A DNA stretch of 7,464 nt from AWTP1-13 sp035762425 (GTDB lineage: Bacteria > Pseudomonadota > Alphaproteobacteria > Rhizobiales > Hyphomicrobiaceae): contig DASTOW010000111.1 of the NCBI GenBank assembly GCA_035762425.1, forward strand, positions 1 to 7,464, given 5' to 3'. This document shows, one piece after another, positions 1 to 5,895 of this stretch. The translations under genes were made by a program, and so were the position numbers. The notes beneath the pieces were generated by a model, which saw nothing but the letters and a program-made list of their open reading frames with translations, was not told where the DNA came from and made no database searches. How positions within the stretch are numbered: position 1 is the first letter of the stretch; each line of letters opens with the position of its first letter.

Positions 1-418
1 CTGGCAGGTGCTGATGCACAGTCTGGTGGCGCACCTCGCCGAGGCATCGCCCGAGATCGCACTTGCGCTGCGATCCGATCCCAGCGCGCTGCTCAACATT
101 GCCGATCGTAAGCTGCAATTCGTGATGCTCCCGCCGGGCAGCTACCTGCTCAAGGGCCAATACCGGGGCCAGCTGGTGGGGCGGCGTGGCCTGGAGTGGC
201 GCATCAGCTGTGCCGGCGCCGAAAGCCCGCTCGCCAGGACGCCGATGGTCACCGGCACGGTGCCGGCCTGGACCGAGTTCTCCGTCGCCTTTGCGGTGCC
301 GGATGCAGATTGCAAGGCGCAGCAGGTGCGGCTCGCCCTCGATGCGCGCTCGGCCTCCGAGCAGCTCATCACCGGCTCGATCTGGTACGACCAACTGCAG
401 ATCGTGCGCGCGCCCTAG
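1..418 (+). CDS. C-terminal end of a protein of unknown function with a beta-rich terminal domain (5' truncated)
   Basis: The open frame is already open at base 2 (Trp-Gln precede the first possible start, a GTG at 8), so this is the end of a longer protein whose start lies left of the window. About 138 residues are visible, ending at a TAG stop at 416-418. The first ~35 residues look helical. The rest alternates hydrophobic and polar residues like a beta-sandwich, with motifs such as LPPGSYLLKGQYRG, GLEWRISCAG, PAWTEFSVAFAVPD and GSIWYDQLQIV. Two cysteines (in RISCAG and DADCKA) could form a disulfide if the domain is exported. The pattern resembles the carbohydrate-binding-like jelly-roll that ends some long TPR proteins of proteobacteria, but I recognise this only as a style of domain and no function can be assigned. 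It converges on the minus-strand operon and is probably unrelated to it. Confidence 0.7.
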   Translation, partial: WQVLMHSLVAHLAEASPEIALALRSDPSALLNIADRKLQFVMLPPGSYLLKGQYRGQLVGRRGLEWRISCAGAESPLARTPMVTGTVPAWTEFSVAFAVPDADCKAQQVRLALDARSASEQLITGSIWYDQLQIVRAP

Positions 419-440
419 GACCAAACATCCAGGCTCGCCC

Positions 441-500
441 TGTCACGGCACCGGCCAGTATGTCACGGCCCCGGCCGGTATGTCACGGCACCGGCCGGTA
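441..500. repeat. Three tandem 20-bp repeats at the convergent gene end
   Basis: Three head-to-tail copies of a 20-bp unit, TGTCACGGCACCGGCCGGTA, occupy 441-460, 461-480 and 481-500. Copy 1 differs by one base (CCAGTA for CCGGTA) and copy 2 by one base (GGCC for GGCA); copy 3 matches the unit given. Each unit carries the palindrome-like core ACCGGCCGGT. Bases 450-456 can pair with 473-479 to form a 7-bp GC-rich stem. There is no T-run, so this is not a typical intrinsic terminator, although hairpins here could still affect termination or mRNA stability for either converging transcript. Copy 3 encodes the last five residues and the stop codon of the minus-strand amidohydrolase. Confidence 0.9.
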
Positions 501-1388
501 GAACCTTTTGGCGTTGGCATAGAAGAAGCGGTCGCGCTCGTCCTCGCTGAAACGCGCCATAACGGTCTCGAACGCCTGCATCATGGGCGCGTACTCGGTG
601 ACGCAGTTGTCGGGCGGGAAGTTGCTGGCGAACATGCAGCGGTCGATCCCGAACATGTCGATCGTCTCCAGGATCACCGCGCCCTGCGTCGCCACGGTCC
701 AGGGCATGCCGGGCAGGCTGATGCCCGAGATCTTGACGGCGACGTTCGCATGCGCCGCCAGCGCCTTCATGCCATCGCGCCAGATGGCCAAGCCCTCGGG
801 GCTGCGGTCGCGCGGCAGGCCGGCGTGGTTGACGATGAACTGCAAGCTGGGACACAGGCCCGCAAGCTCGGCACCCTCCTTCAGATGATAGTACGGCACA
901 CGGAAATCGTAGATCAGCCCGAGCCGCTCCAGCAGCTTCAAGCCGCGGCGCCACTGCGGATCGCTCATCGTCGCGGGCCCGACCGGATTGGCCTCGCGGG
1001 CGGTCTTGCCGGTCCGCGGCTTCGACCGGACGCCGCGAAACAGCGCATACCGCATGTGCTGGCGCAAACGCTCCTCCACCTGCGGATCGGCGAGCCACAC
1101 GTGGCCGATGATGGCGTTCGGCAGGCGAAAGCGCTCGTGCATTTCCGACAGCCATTCGGTTTCCCGCACTTGCTCCTCGTCGGCGCGCTCGGCCTCGACG
1201 TGCACCGTCATCTCGACGTTCCAGCCCTGCATCTGGCGGCGCATGTCCTGCGGCAGGTAGTTCTTGCGGATGCGCGCGTAGTCGCCGAACAGGAAGTCCG
1301 GCACGATCGCATCGGTCAGCCAGGGGTAGTGAATGCGACCGAGATCCCAGAGATGGTGGTGGGCATCGATGATGCGGGGTGGACGCAT
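483..1388 (-). CDS. Amidohydrolase family 2 protein (lactonase-like, COG3618 type)
   Basis: This 301-residue protein has the length and motif order of the amidohydrolase-2 TIM-barrel hydrolases that include 2-pyrone-4,6-dicarboxylate lactonase and sugar-lactone hydrolases; such enzymes are cytoplasmic and usually hydrolyse lactones or decarboxylate. Visible motifs are the N-terminal metal or active-site signature IIDAHHHLWD (residues 6-15), FRGVRS (117-122), VNHAGLPRD (186-194), VKISGI (218-223) and CMFASNFPPD (251-260). The last motif has Asn256 where many members have the catalytic Asp of strand 8 (GSDxP). The ATG at 1388 is chosen because GGAG (1395-1398) lies 6 nt upstream. A GTG at 1409, overlapping the previous gene's stop as GTGA, is a weaker alternative that would add seven residues. 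It is the last gene of the operon, 17 nt after the dehydrogenase-like gene, and its stop lies inside a tandem repeat. Family is confident; substrate is unknown. Confidence 0.9.
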   Translation of the reverse strand: MRPPRIIDAHHHLWDLGRIHYPWLTDAIVPDFLFGDYARIRKNYLPQDMRRQMQGWNVEMTVHVEAERADEEQVRETEWLSEMHERFRLPNAIIGHVWLADPQVEERLRQHMRYALFRGVRSKPRTGKTAREANPVGPATMSDPQWRRGLKLLERLGLIYDFRVPYYHLKEGAELAGLCPSLQFIVNHAGLPRDRSPEGLAIWRDGMKALAAHANVAVKISGISLPGMPWTVATQGAVILETIDMFGIDRCMFASNFPPDNCVTEYAPMMQAFETVMARFSEDERDRFFYANAKRFYRPVP

Positions 1389-1394
1389 GCGTTG

Positions 1395-1398
1395 CTCC
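1395..1398 (-). promoter_or_regulatory. Ribosome binding site deciding the amidohydrolase start
   Basis: On the minus strand GGAG lies 6 nt before the ATG at 1388. The competing GTG at 1409 has only a weak purine-rich stretch (GGCAAGG) before it, so the ATG is preferred. Confidence 0.6.
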
Positions 1399-1405
1399 GT
1401 GGGGC

Positions 1406-2803
1406 TCACGCCTTGCCTGCGAAGAAGCGGGCGTCCTGGCGCTTGCGCTCGGCGAGCAGCAGCGAGCCGGCCTCGATCGCAAGGTCGGCGAGCACGATCG
1501 GCGCACCTACAGCAAGCGGCCGCACCAGCTTGCGGTTGGCGGCGAGGTAGAAGGGTACGGGTGTGCTGTCGCCCAGCGGCACGCCGGGCTGCAGCTCGCC
1601 TTCGACGCCGTCGATGGTGTGGTAGTGCCCGCCCATCGTCAGCACCGTTCCGGCAGGCAGCGCCTTGGTGGCACGCGCGATTAGGTCGAGATGCGGCCTT
1701 GGCACCTTGGCCCCCGTCGAGCGGCCATTGAGTGCGGCGTCGAGTACGCTGGTGGCGGCCTCCACGCCCAGCCAGTGGCGCGGCAGGTAGGCCATGGCGG
1801 TGGACCCGTCGCGGCTGATGACGTGGCCCTTGCCGGCCAGCAGGTCCCAGCTCGAACGGTCGCCAACGCAGGACACCAGCACGAACACGCCGCCGGCAAA
1901 GCTCGGCTCGTTCGGCGCGCGCAAGGCGTTGAAGACATCGATCTTGCGCACACCGCTCAGCAGGCCGCCGTTGCGTTGCAGTGCGAATACGTCGGCGATC
2001 TCGACCGAGCGGGCGATCGGAGCGTGCAGAAGCGGTCGGTCCGCGCCCAGACCGCACGAATTGGCGACGATGGCCAACTCGCAGCGGTCGGCCACCACGC
2101 GCTGCGGCAACGCTGCCGCAGCCTTTGCCCGCGCGGCCACCACCTCCGCCACGTTGCTTGCGCCGAGCTGCCAAAGCGAGCGGAACTGCGGGGCTTCGAT
2201 CACGACGCCGTTGTGCTCGAGCTTGCCGCTCGCGGCATCGAACACGTAATCGCATTCGCTGGACTTGCCGGCGGCGATGATGTCGAAACCCAGCACCTCG
2301 GCCCAGCTGACCAGTCCGATCAGCAGGCTCGGCTGGTCGCCATCGACGGGCGTCACGATGAGCCCCTTCTCGGCCGCTCGCGCGGCAAGGCCCGGCCCCA
2401 CCACGACGTCGGCCTCCTTACTCACCATCACCACATGACGGCCGGATTCGATGGCGAGCACGGCGTGACGGACAGCAGCCTCGGGATGACCGGTCGCCTC
2501 CACCACCACCTCGATCGGCAGGTCGAGCACGACGGCGAGGTCGCTGGCAGCAATGTGGTCACCCGCCTGCCACGCCGTCCGCGCCTCCGCGGCGGTTGTG
2601 CAGATGCGCACCCGGCGCGCCTCGACGCCGACGTCGCGCAGGACGCGGGCCGCCGTCTCCGCCTCCACATCGAGCGCGACACGCGCGCTCATGCGCGGCA
2701 CGTGCCGGGCCTGGGCAAGATAGCTGCGCCCGAAGCTGCCCGTACCGATCACGCAGGTCTCGACCTTGCGATCGCCGGCCGGAAAATACTGGTGCAGGTC
2801 CAT
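1406..2803 (-). CDS. Homoserine-dehydrogenase-like NAD(P)-dependent oxidoreductase with C-terminal SAF-like domain (COG4091 type)
   Basis: The 465-residue protein starts with a Rossmann nucleotide-binding segment, CVIGTGSFGRSYL (17-29, glycines 20, 22 and 25), followed by VVEATGHPEAA (100-110) and MVSKEADVVVGP (126-137), the pattern of homoserine-dehydrogenase-like oxidoreductases. A catalytic-type middle region contains VDGDQPSLLIG (153-163). From about 375 the sequence (ALPAGTVLTMGG, then NRKLVRPLAVGAPIVLADL) has the shape of a SAF domain. True homoserine dehydrogenases lack this tail, so a role in threonine/methionine biosynthesis is unlikely. From general knowledge, the DXR-like (DRL) enzyme of Brucella, which makes MEP for isoprenoids, belongs to the same broad group, and other members sit in catabolic clusters. 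Here the setting is catabolic. The ATG at 2803 is preceded by GAGG (2812-2815) at 8 nt. The gene lies 15 nt after the DapA-like gene and 17 nt before the amidohydrolase. Substrate and cofactor preference (NAD or NADP) cannot be read. Confidence 0.88.
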   Translation of the reverse strand: MDLHQYFPAGDRKVETCVIGTGSFGRSYLAQARHVPRMSARVALDVEAETAARVLRDVGVEARRVRICTTAAEARTAWQAGDHIAASDLAVVLDLPIEVVVEATGHPEAAVRHAVLAIESGRHVVMVSKEADVVVGPGLAARAAEKGLIVTPVDGDQPSLLIGLVSWAEVLGFDIIAAGKSSECDYVFDAASGKLEHNGVVIEAPQFRSLWQLGASNVAEVVAARAKAAAALPQRVVADRCELAIVANSCGLGADRPLLHAPIARSVEIADVFALQRNGGLLSGVRKIDVFNALRAPNEPSFAGGVFVLVSCVGDRSSWDLLAGKGHVISRDGSTAMAYLPRHWLGVEAATSVLDAALNGRSTGAKVPRPHLDLIARATKALPAGTVLTMGGHYHTIDGVEGELQPGVPLGDSTPVPFYLAANRKLVRPLAVGAPIVLADLAIEAGSLLLAERKRQDARFFAGKA

Positions 2804-2818
2804 GCCAATTCCCTCGTG

Positions 2819-3736
2819 TCACTTGCCCCAGCGTAGGGCGAGCGGCTGCAGCTCGCGGGCAAGCTCGAGCAAGCCCGCCCGCGTCGGCGCATCGAGCGGC
2901 TGCAGCGGATGGCGCACCGCATCGCTCTTGATGACGCCGCCCTCGGCCATCACCGTCTTGGTGGCACGCAGGCCGCACTGCCGGTTCTCATAATTGATGA
3001 GCGGCAGCACCCGGCTATACAGGGCAGCAGCCTCCTGGCGCCGGCCGGCGGCATAGTGCGCCACGATCGGCTTGATCAGGTCCGGCATGAGAGCGCTCGG
3101 CATCGTGCCGGTGGCGCCGGCGTCGAGATCAGCCATCAGCGTGATGGATTCCTCACCGTCGAACGGACCGGCGATGGCGTTGCCGCCCGCCGCAATCAGC
3201 GCCCGCAGCTTGGCGGCCGTGCCCGCCACCTCGATCTTGAAGTAGCTGGCGAGCGGCACTTCGCGCGCGAGTTTGGCGAGGAATGGCACGCTGAGGTTCA
3301 CGCCGCTAAGTGGCGCATCCTGGATCATGAGAGGAACGCGTGCCGCGTCGGCGACCTGGGCGAAGTGCTGGATCATGCCGGCCTCGTCGGCCTTGAGCAG
3401 GGCGCCATGATAGGGCGGCATCAGCATGAGCATGGCGGCGCCGGCCTCGGCCGCGCGCCGTCCGCGGTCTGCAGCGATGCGCGTCGAGAAATGGCTGCAG
3501 GTGACGATGACCGGCACCCGGCTCGCAACGTGCCGCAGCGCCAGGTCCTGCAAGACATTGCGTTCCTCGTCGGTGAGCAGGAACTGCTCGGAGTAGTTGG
3601 CGAGGATGCAGATGCCATCGACGCCCTGGTCGATCATGCAGTCGAGCACGCGGCGCATGCCCTCGAGGTCGAGATCGCCGTTTTCCTTGAACGGGGTCGG
3701 CGCAATCGGCAACACGCCGCGATAGGACTTGGTCAT
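2819..3736 (-). CDS. Dihydrodipicolinate synthase / N-acetylneuraminate lyase superfamily protein (DapA-like aldolase or dehydratase)
   Basis: The 305-residue length fits this class I aldolase-type TIM-barrel superfamily, whose members form a Schiff base between an active-site lysine and a 2-oxo acid. The start GVLPIAPTPFKENGDLD (7-23) is typical. The Schiff-base lysine is probably Lys167 in SYFKIEVAG, followed later by AGPFDGEE and GATGTMPS. Two normal motifs are altered. GTTGE is replaced by ANYSE (46-50), and the YNxP segment with the catalytic tyrosine is replaced by IQDAP (138-142). It is therefore not a lysine-biosynthesis DapA, and more likely a catabolic aldolase, dehydratase or hydratase. 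The start is the ATG at 3736, with GAGAGGA just upstream in the 10-nt gap after tctA; an upstream extension to 3808 would run into the end of tctA and has no support. The transporter genes immediately upstream suggest that its substrate derives from the imported acid. Confidence 0.9.
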   Translation of the reverse strand: MTKSYRGVLPIAPTPFKENGDLDLEGMRRVLDCMIDQGVDGICILANYSEQFLLTDEERNVLQDLALRHVASRVPVIVTCSHFSTRIAADRGRRAAEAGAAMLMLMPPYHGALLKADEAGMIQHFAQVADAARVPLMIQDAPLSGVNLSVPFLAKLAREVPLASYFKIEVAGTAAKLRALIAAGGNAIAGPFDGEESITLMADLDAGATGTMPSALMPDLIKPIVAHYAAGRRQEAAALYSRVLPLINYENRQCGLRATKTVMAEGGVIKSDAVRHPLQPLDAPTRAGLLELARELQPLALRWGK

Positions 3737-3746
3737 CGTTCCTCTC

Positions 3747-5267
3747 TCATTCGCGAACCGGCATCTCGGCCGGTGTCGTGGCAACGCGGCGCCTGAATAG
3801 TGAAGCAATGAGCGGCCACAGCAGCAACAGGATGGCGAGCGTCATCAGGCTTCCGCACAGCCAGTTCGACCAGAAAGCGCCGAGCGATCCAGCGTGCATG
3901 ATCATGGACTGGCGGAATGCGTCCTCGGCCTTGTCGCCGATCACCATGGCCAGTACCAGCGGTGCGATCGGGTAATCGCATTTCTTGAAGAGGTAGCCGA
4001 TCACGCCAAACGCCAGCACCAGCCACAGATCGAACGGCGAGCTCGATACCGTCCAGGCGCCAACAAAGCACACCATCACGATCAACGGCGCGATGATGGC
4101 GAAGGGAATGCGCAGGATGGCGGCAAACAGCGGCACGGTGAACAGCACCAGCAAGACCGCCACCACGTTGGCCACGTACATGGAGGCGATCAGCCCCCAC
4201 ACGAAGCTCTTCTGCTCGACAAACAGCATCGGGCCGGGGTGCAGCCCCCAGATCATCAGGCCGCCCATCATGACGGCCGCCGTGGCCGAACCGGGAATGC
4301 CAAGCGCCAGCATCGGCAACATGGCGCTGGTGCCAGCGGAATGGTCGGCCGCCTCGGGCGCGATGACGCCTTCCGGCTCGCCCTTGCCGAACCGATCCGA
4401 GCGCGGCGAGAAGCGCCTGGCGAGGCCGTAGCTCATGAACGATGCAGCCGTCGGACCGCCCGGCGTGATGCCCATCCAGCAGCCGACCAGGCTGGAGCGG
4501 ATCAGCGCCACCCAGTAGGCGGGGAGCGCCGCAATGGTCTTGAGTACGTCGCGTGGCGAGACACGCGCGTGCACGCCACGGAACTCGAGCCGCTCCTCCA
4601 TGGTCGCGATCAGCTCGCCGATGCCGAACAGGCCGATCACCGCGACCAGGAAGCTGACGCCCTTGACCAGGTCGGGCAGTCCGTACGTCAGGCGCAGCGA
4701 CCCCGAGATGGTATCCATGCCGACGGCGGCGAGCGAGAAGCCCATGCCCGCCGATACCAGGGTCTTGAACGGCGAGGCGCCACCGAGACCGACGAAGCAG
4801 GCGAAGGCGAGAAAGTAGACCGCGAAATATTCCGGAGACGAGAACTTATGCGCGAATTTGGCGGCTGGCACCGCCAGCAGCGTGATGACGACAACGCCGA
4901 ACAGCGCACCAAACGCGGCCGACAGAAAGGCATACGACAGCGCCTCGGTGGCGCGGCCCTGCTTGGCCATCGGATGGCCGTCGAAGGTGGTGGCAACCGA
5001 GGATGGCTCACCTGGAATGTTGAACAGGATCGACGTGGTCGAGCCACCGAACAACGCTCCCCAGTACATGCTGGCGAGCAAAATGATGGCCGACACCGGG
5101 TCCATCGAGAAGGTGAGCGGGATCAATAGCGTGACACCGTTGGGTGCTCCCAGGCCCGGCAGCACGCCGACCAGGATGCCAAACAGGACGCCGGCCACCA
5201 TCAGCGCCAGGTGATAGCCCGTCAGGGCCACCTGGAAGCCGTGCAGGAGATCGGCAATGTTGTGCAA
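3747..5267 (-). CDS. tctA: Tripartite tricarboxylate transporter large membrane subunit TctA
   Basis: This 506-residue, strongly hydrophobic protein is the large permease subunit of a TTT-family secondary transporter, which imports a carboxylate delivered by the periplasmic TctC protein. The family signature is clear: GVLPGLGAPNGVTLLIPLTF (34-53), MYWGALFGGSTTSILFNIPG (67-86) and TTFDGHPMAKQGRA (93-106), with the second-half counterparts GITPGGPTAASFMSYGLARR and LALGIPGSATAAVMMGGLM. About a dozen membrane segments alternate with short loops, and the C-terminus ends in a basic cytoplasmic-looking tail (LFRRRV). The chosen start is a TTG at 5267 with GAGG (5275-5278) 7 nt upstream; an in-frame stop at 5279-5277 rules out anything longer, and starting at the first internal ATG (Met23) would cut into the first membrane segment. 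The gene lies 29 nt after tctB and 10 nt before the DapA-like gene. Confidence 0.95.
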   Translation of the reverse strand: MHNIADLLHGFQVALTGYHLALMVAGVLFGILVGVLPGLGAPNGVTLLIPLTFSMDPVSAIILLASMYWGALFGGSTTSILFNIPGEPSSVATTFDGHPMAKQGRATEALSYAFLSAAFGALFGVVVITLLAVPAAKFAHKFSSPEYFAVYFLAFACFVGLGGASPFKTLVSAGMGFSLAAVGMDTISGSLRLTYGLPDLVKGVSFLVAVIGLFGIGELIATMEERLEFRGVHARVSPRDVLKTIAALPAYWVALIRSSLVGCWMGITPGGPTAASFMSYGLARRFSPRSDRFGKGEPEGVIAPEAADHSAGTSAMLPMLALGIPGSATAAVMMGGLMIWGLHPGPMLFVEQKSFVWGLIASMYVANVVAVLLVLFTVPLFAAILRIPFAIIAPLIVMVCFVGAWTVSSSPFDLWLVLAFGVIGYLFKKCDYPIAPLVLAMVIGDKAEDAFRQSMIMHAGSLGAFWSNWLCGSLMTLAILLLLWPLIASLFRRRVATTPAEMPVRE

Positions 5268-5274
5268 GTTCGCG

Positions 5275-5278
5275 CCTC
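5275..5278 (-). promoter_or_regulatory. Ribosome binding site supporting the TTG start of tctA
   Basis: Minus-strand GAGG sits 7 nt before the TTG at 5267. It overlaps the in-frame TGA (5279-5277) that bounds the frame upstream, so TTG is the only start giving a full first membrane segment. Confidence 0.6.
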
Positions 5279-5296
5279 AGCCGGTACGGGTTCGCA

Positions 5297-5785
5297 TCAA
5301 TGCATGCCGAGCCACGCCTCGAGAGGCCCCTTCATCAGGGCTACCTTGAGCCAGTGCTCGAACATCACGAAGAAGAAGGCGGCCGTGCCGAAGCTGACCG
5401 CGGCGGTGGCCGGCAGGCGATAGTTGCCCTGCCACAGCATGACTGTGAACAGGTAGGCGATCATGCCGACGTAGAGGCCGAGCTTGAGGGCGACGGTCAG
5501 GACGAGGAAGCCCAGCATCGGCAGCAGGAACAGGCCGATGCGGCGCGCCTGGTCCAGCGTGATCGCGGCTTGCGCCGTCTGATCGCGGGCGAAGATGGCC
5601 TCTATCAGTGCACCAGCCGCACCGGCAATCACCACCAGACCCATCCAGAACGGAAAGTAGCCGGGCTCGGGGCCGCGTTCGTCCCAGCCGACGTCGTATT
5701 CGAGGGCGCCGAGGACAATGGCAGCGCCGAACCCGAGCGCCAGCAGCGCCGTGATGATCGCAAGTCCGCGACGGCTCACGAGCAC
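5297..5785 (-). CDS. tctB: Tripartite tricarboxylate transporter small membrane subunit TctB
   Basis: The protein (162 residues from the chosen start) has the usual size and layout of TctB, the small, poorly conserved membrane subunit that partners TctA. Four hydrophobic segments are visible, at roughly residues 7-29, 46-66, 84-118 (possibly a bent or paired helix) and 125-143. The best family mark is GWDERGPEPGYFPFWMG (33-49) after the first membrane segment, matching the GPxPGxFP motif of TctB proteins. The start is uncertain. GTG at 5785 (weak GGCGG upstream) is given here, with GTG at 5779 and TTG at 5815 (AGGG 9 nt upstream, adding a QQQQTSGG tail) as alternatives; there is no ATG at a suitable place. 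The frame stays open up to 6028, but that part overlaps tctC and reads as arginine- and proline-rich shadow sequence. Gap to tctC is 110 nt, and to tctA 29 nt. Confidence 0.88.
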   Translation of the reverse strand: MLVSRRGLAIITALLALGFGAAIVLGALEYDVGWDERGPEPGYFPFWMGLVVIAGAAGALIEAIFARDQTAQAAITLDQARRIGLFLLPMLGFLVLTVALKLGLYVGMIAYLFTVMLWQGNYRLPATAAVSFGTAAFFFVMFEHWLKVALMKGPLEAWLGMH

Positions 5786-5851
5786 ACGGCCGCCGGATGT
5801 CTGTTGCTGCTGCAATGCCCCGATCCCTAGACTTTTCGCGCCCCGGCAGGA

Positions 5852-5873
5852 GGCGGCCGACGACAATGCCGCC
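5852..5873 (-). other. Possible hairpin in the tctC-tctB gap
   Basis: On the transcript, GGCGGC and GCCGCC (plus-strand 5868-5873 and 5852-5857) can pair around a 10-nt loop, about 23 nt after the tctC stop. There is no following U-run, so it is not a classical terminator. The inference is a 3' stabilising or partial-attenuation element letting TctC be made in excess over the membrane subunits, as is common for binding-protein genes. A 6-bp GC-rich stem is easy to find by chance in DNA this GC-rich. Confidence 0.25.
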
Positions 5874-5895
5874 GTCAGCACGCCGTCCTTCGGTG

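Noticed and set aside
450..479. Intrinsic terminator in the convergent gap
   Set aside because: A GC-rich stem can form, but no T-run follows on either strand, so a terminator call is not justified.
441..500. Tandem repeats as a CRISPR array
   Set aside because: The 20-bp units are directly adjacent without spacers and only three in number, so this is a simple tandem repeat.
186..1550. Long plus-strand open frame (454 codons) opposite the amidohydrolase and across the end of the partial left gene
   Set aside because: It overlaps two supported genes in other frames. Its translation is rich in Arg, His, Ala and Gly with no recognisable motif. It is the usual antisense shadow of a high-GC coding region.
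483..2255. A 590-residue minus-strand fusion reading from inside the oxidoreductase gene into the amidohydrolase
   Set aside because: The first ~290 residues are out of frame with the well-conserved oxidoreductase and are Arg/Ala-rich shadow. A proper start and Shine-Dalgarno sequence exist at 1388.
2819..3808. Longer form of the DapA-like protein starting at 3808
   Set aside because: The extra 24 residues overlap the end of tctA and are not family-like. The ATG at 3736 has a strong Shine-Dalgarno sequence and gives the normal N-terminus.
1691..5129. Near-continuous plus-strand open frames (1691-2836, 2909-3796, 3894-5129) opposite the oxidoreductase, DapA-like and tctA genes
   Set aside because: Each mirrors a gene with clear family motifs. 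The antisense products are charged, low-complexity and lack any fold signature, so they follow from third-position GC bias and are not evidence of a hidden antisense gene set.
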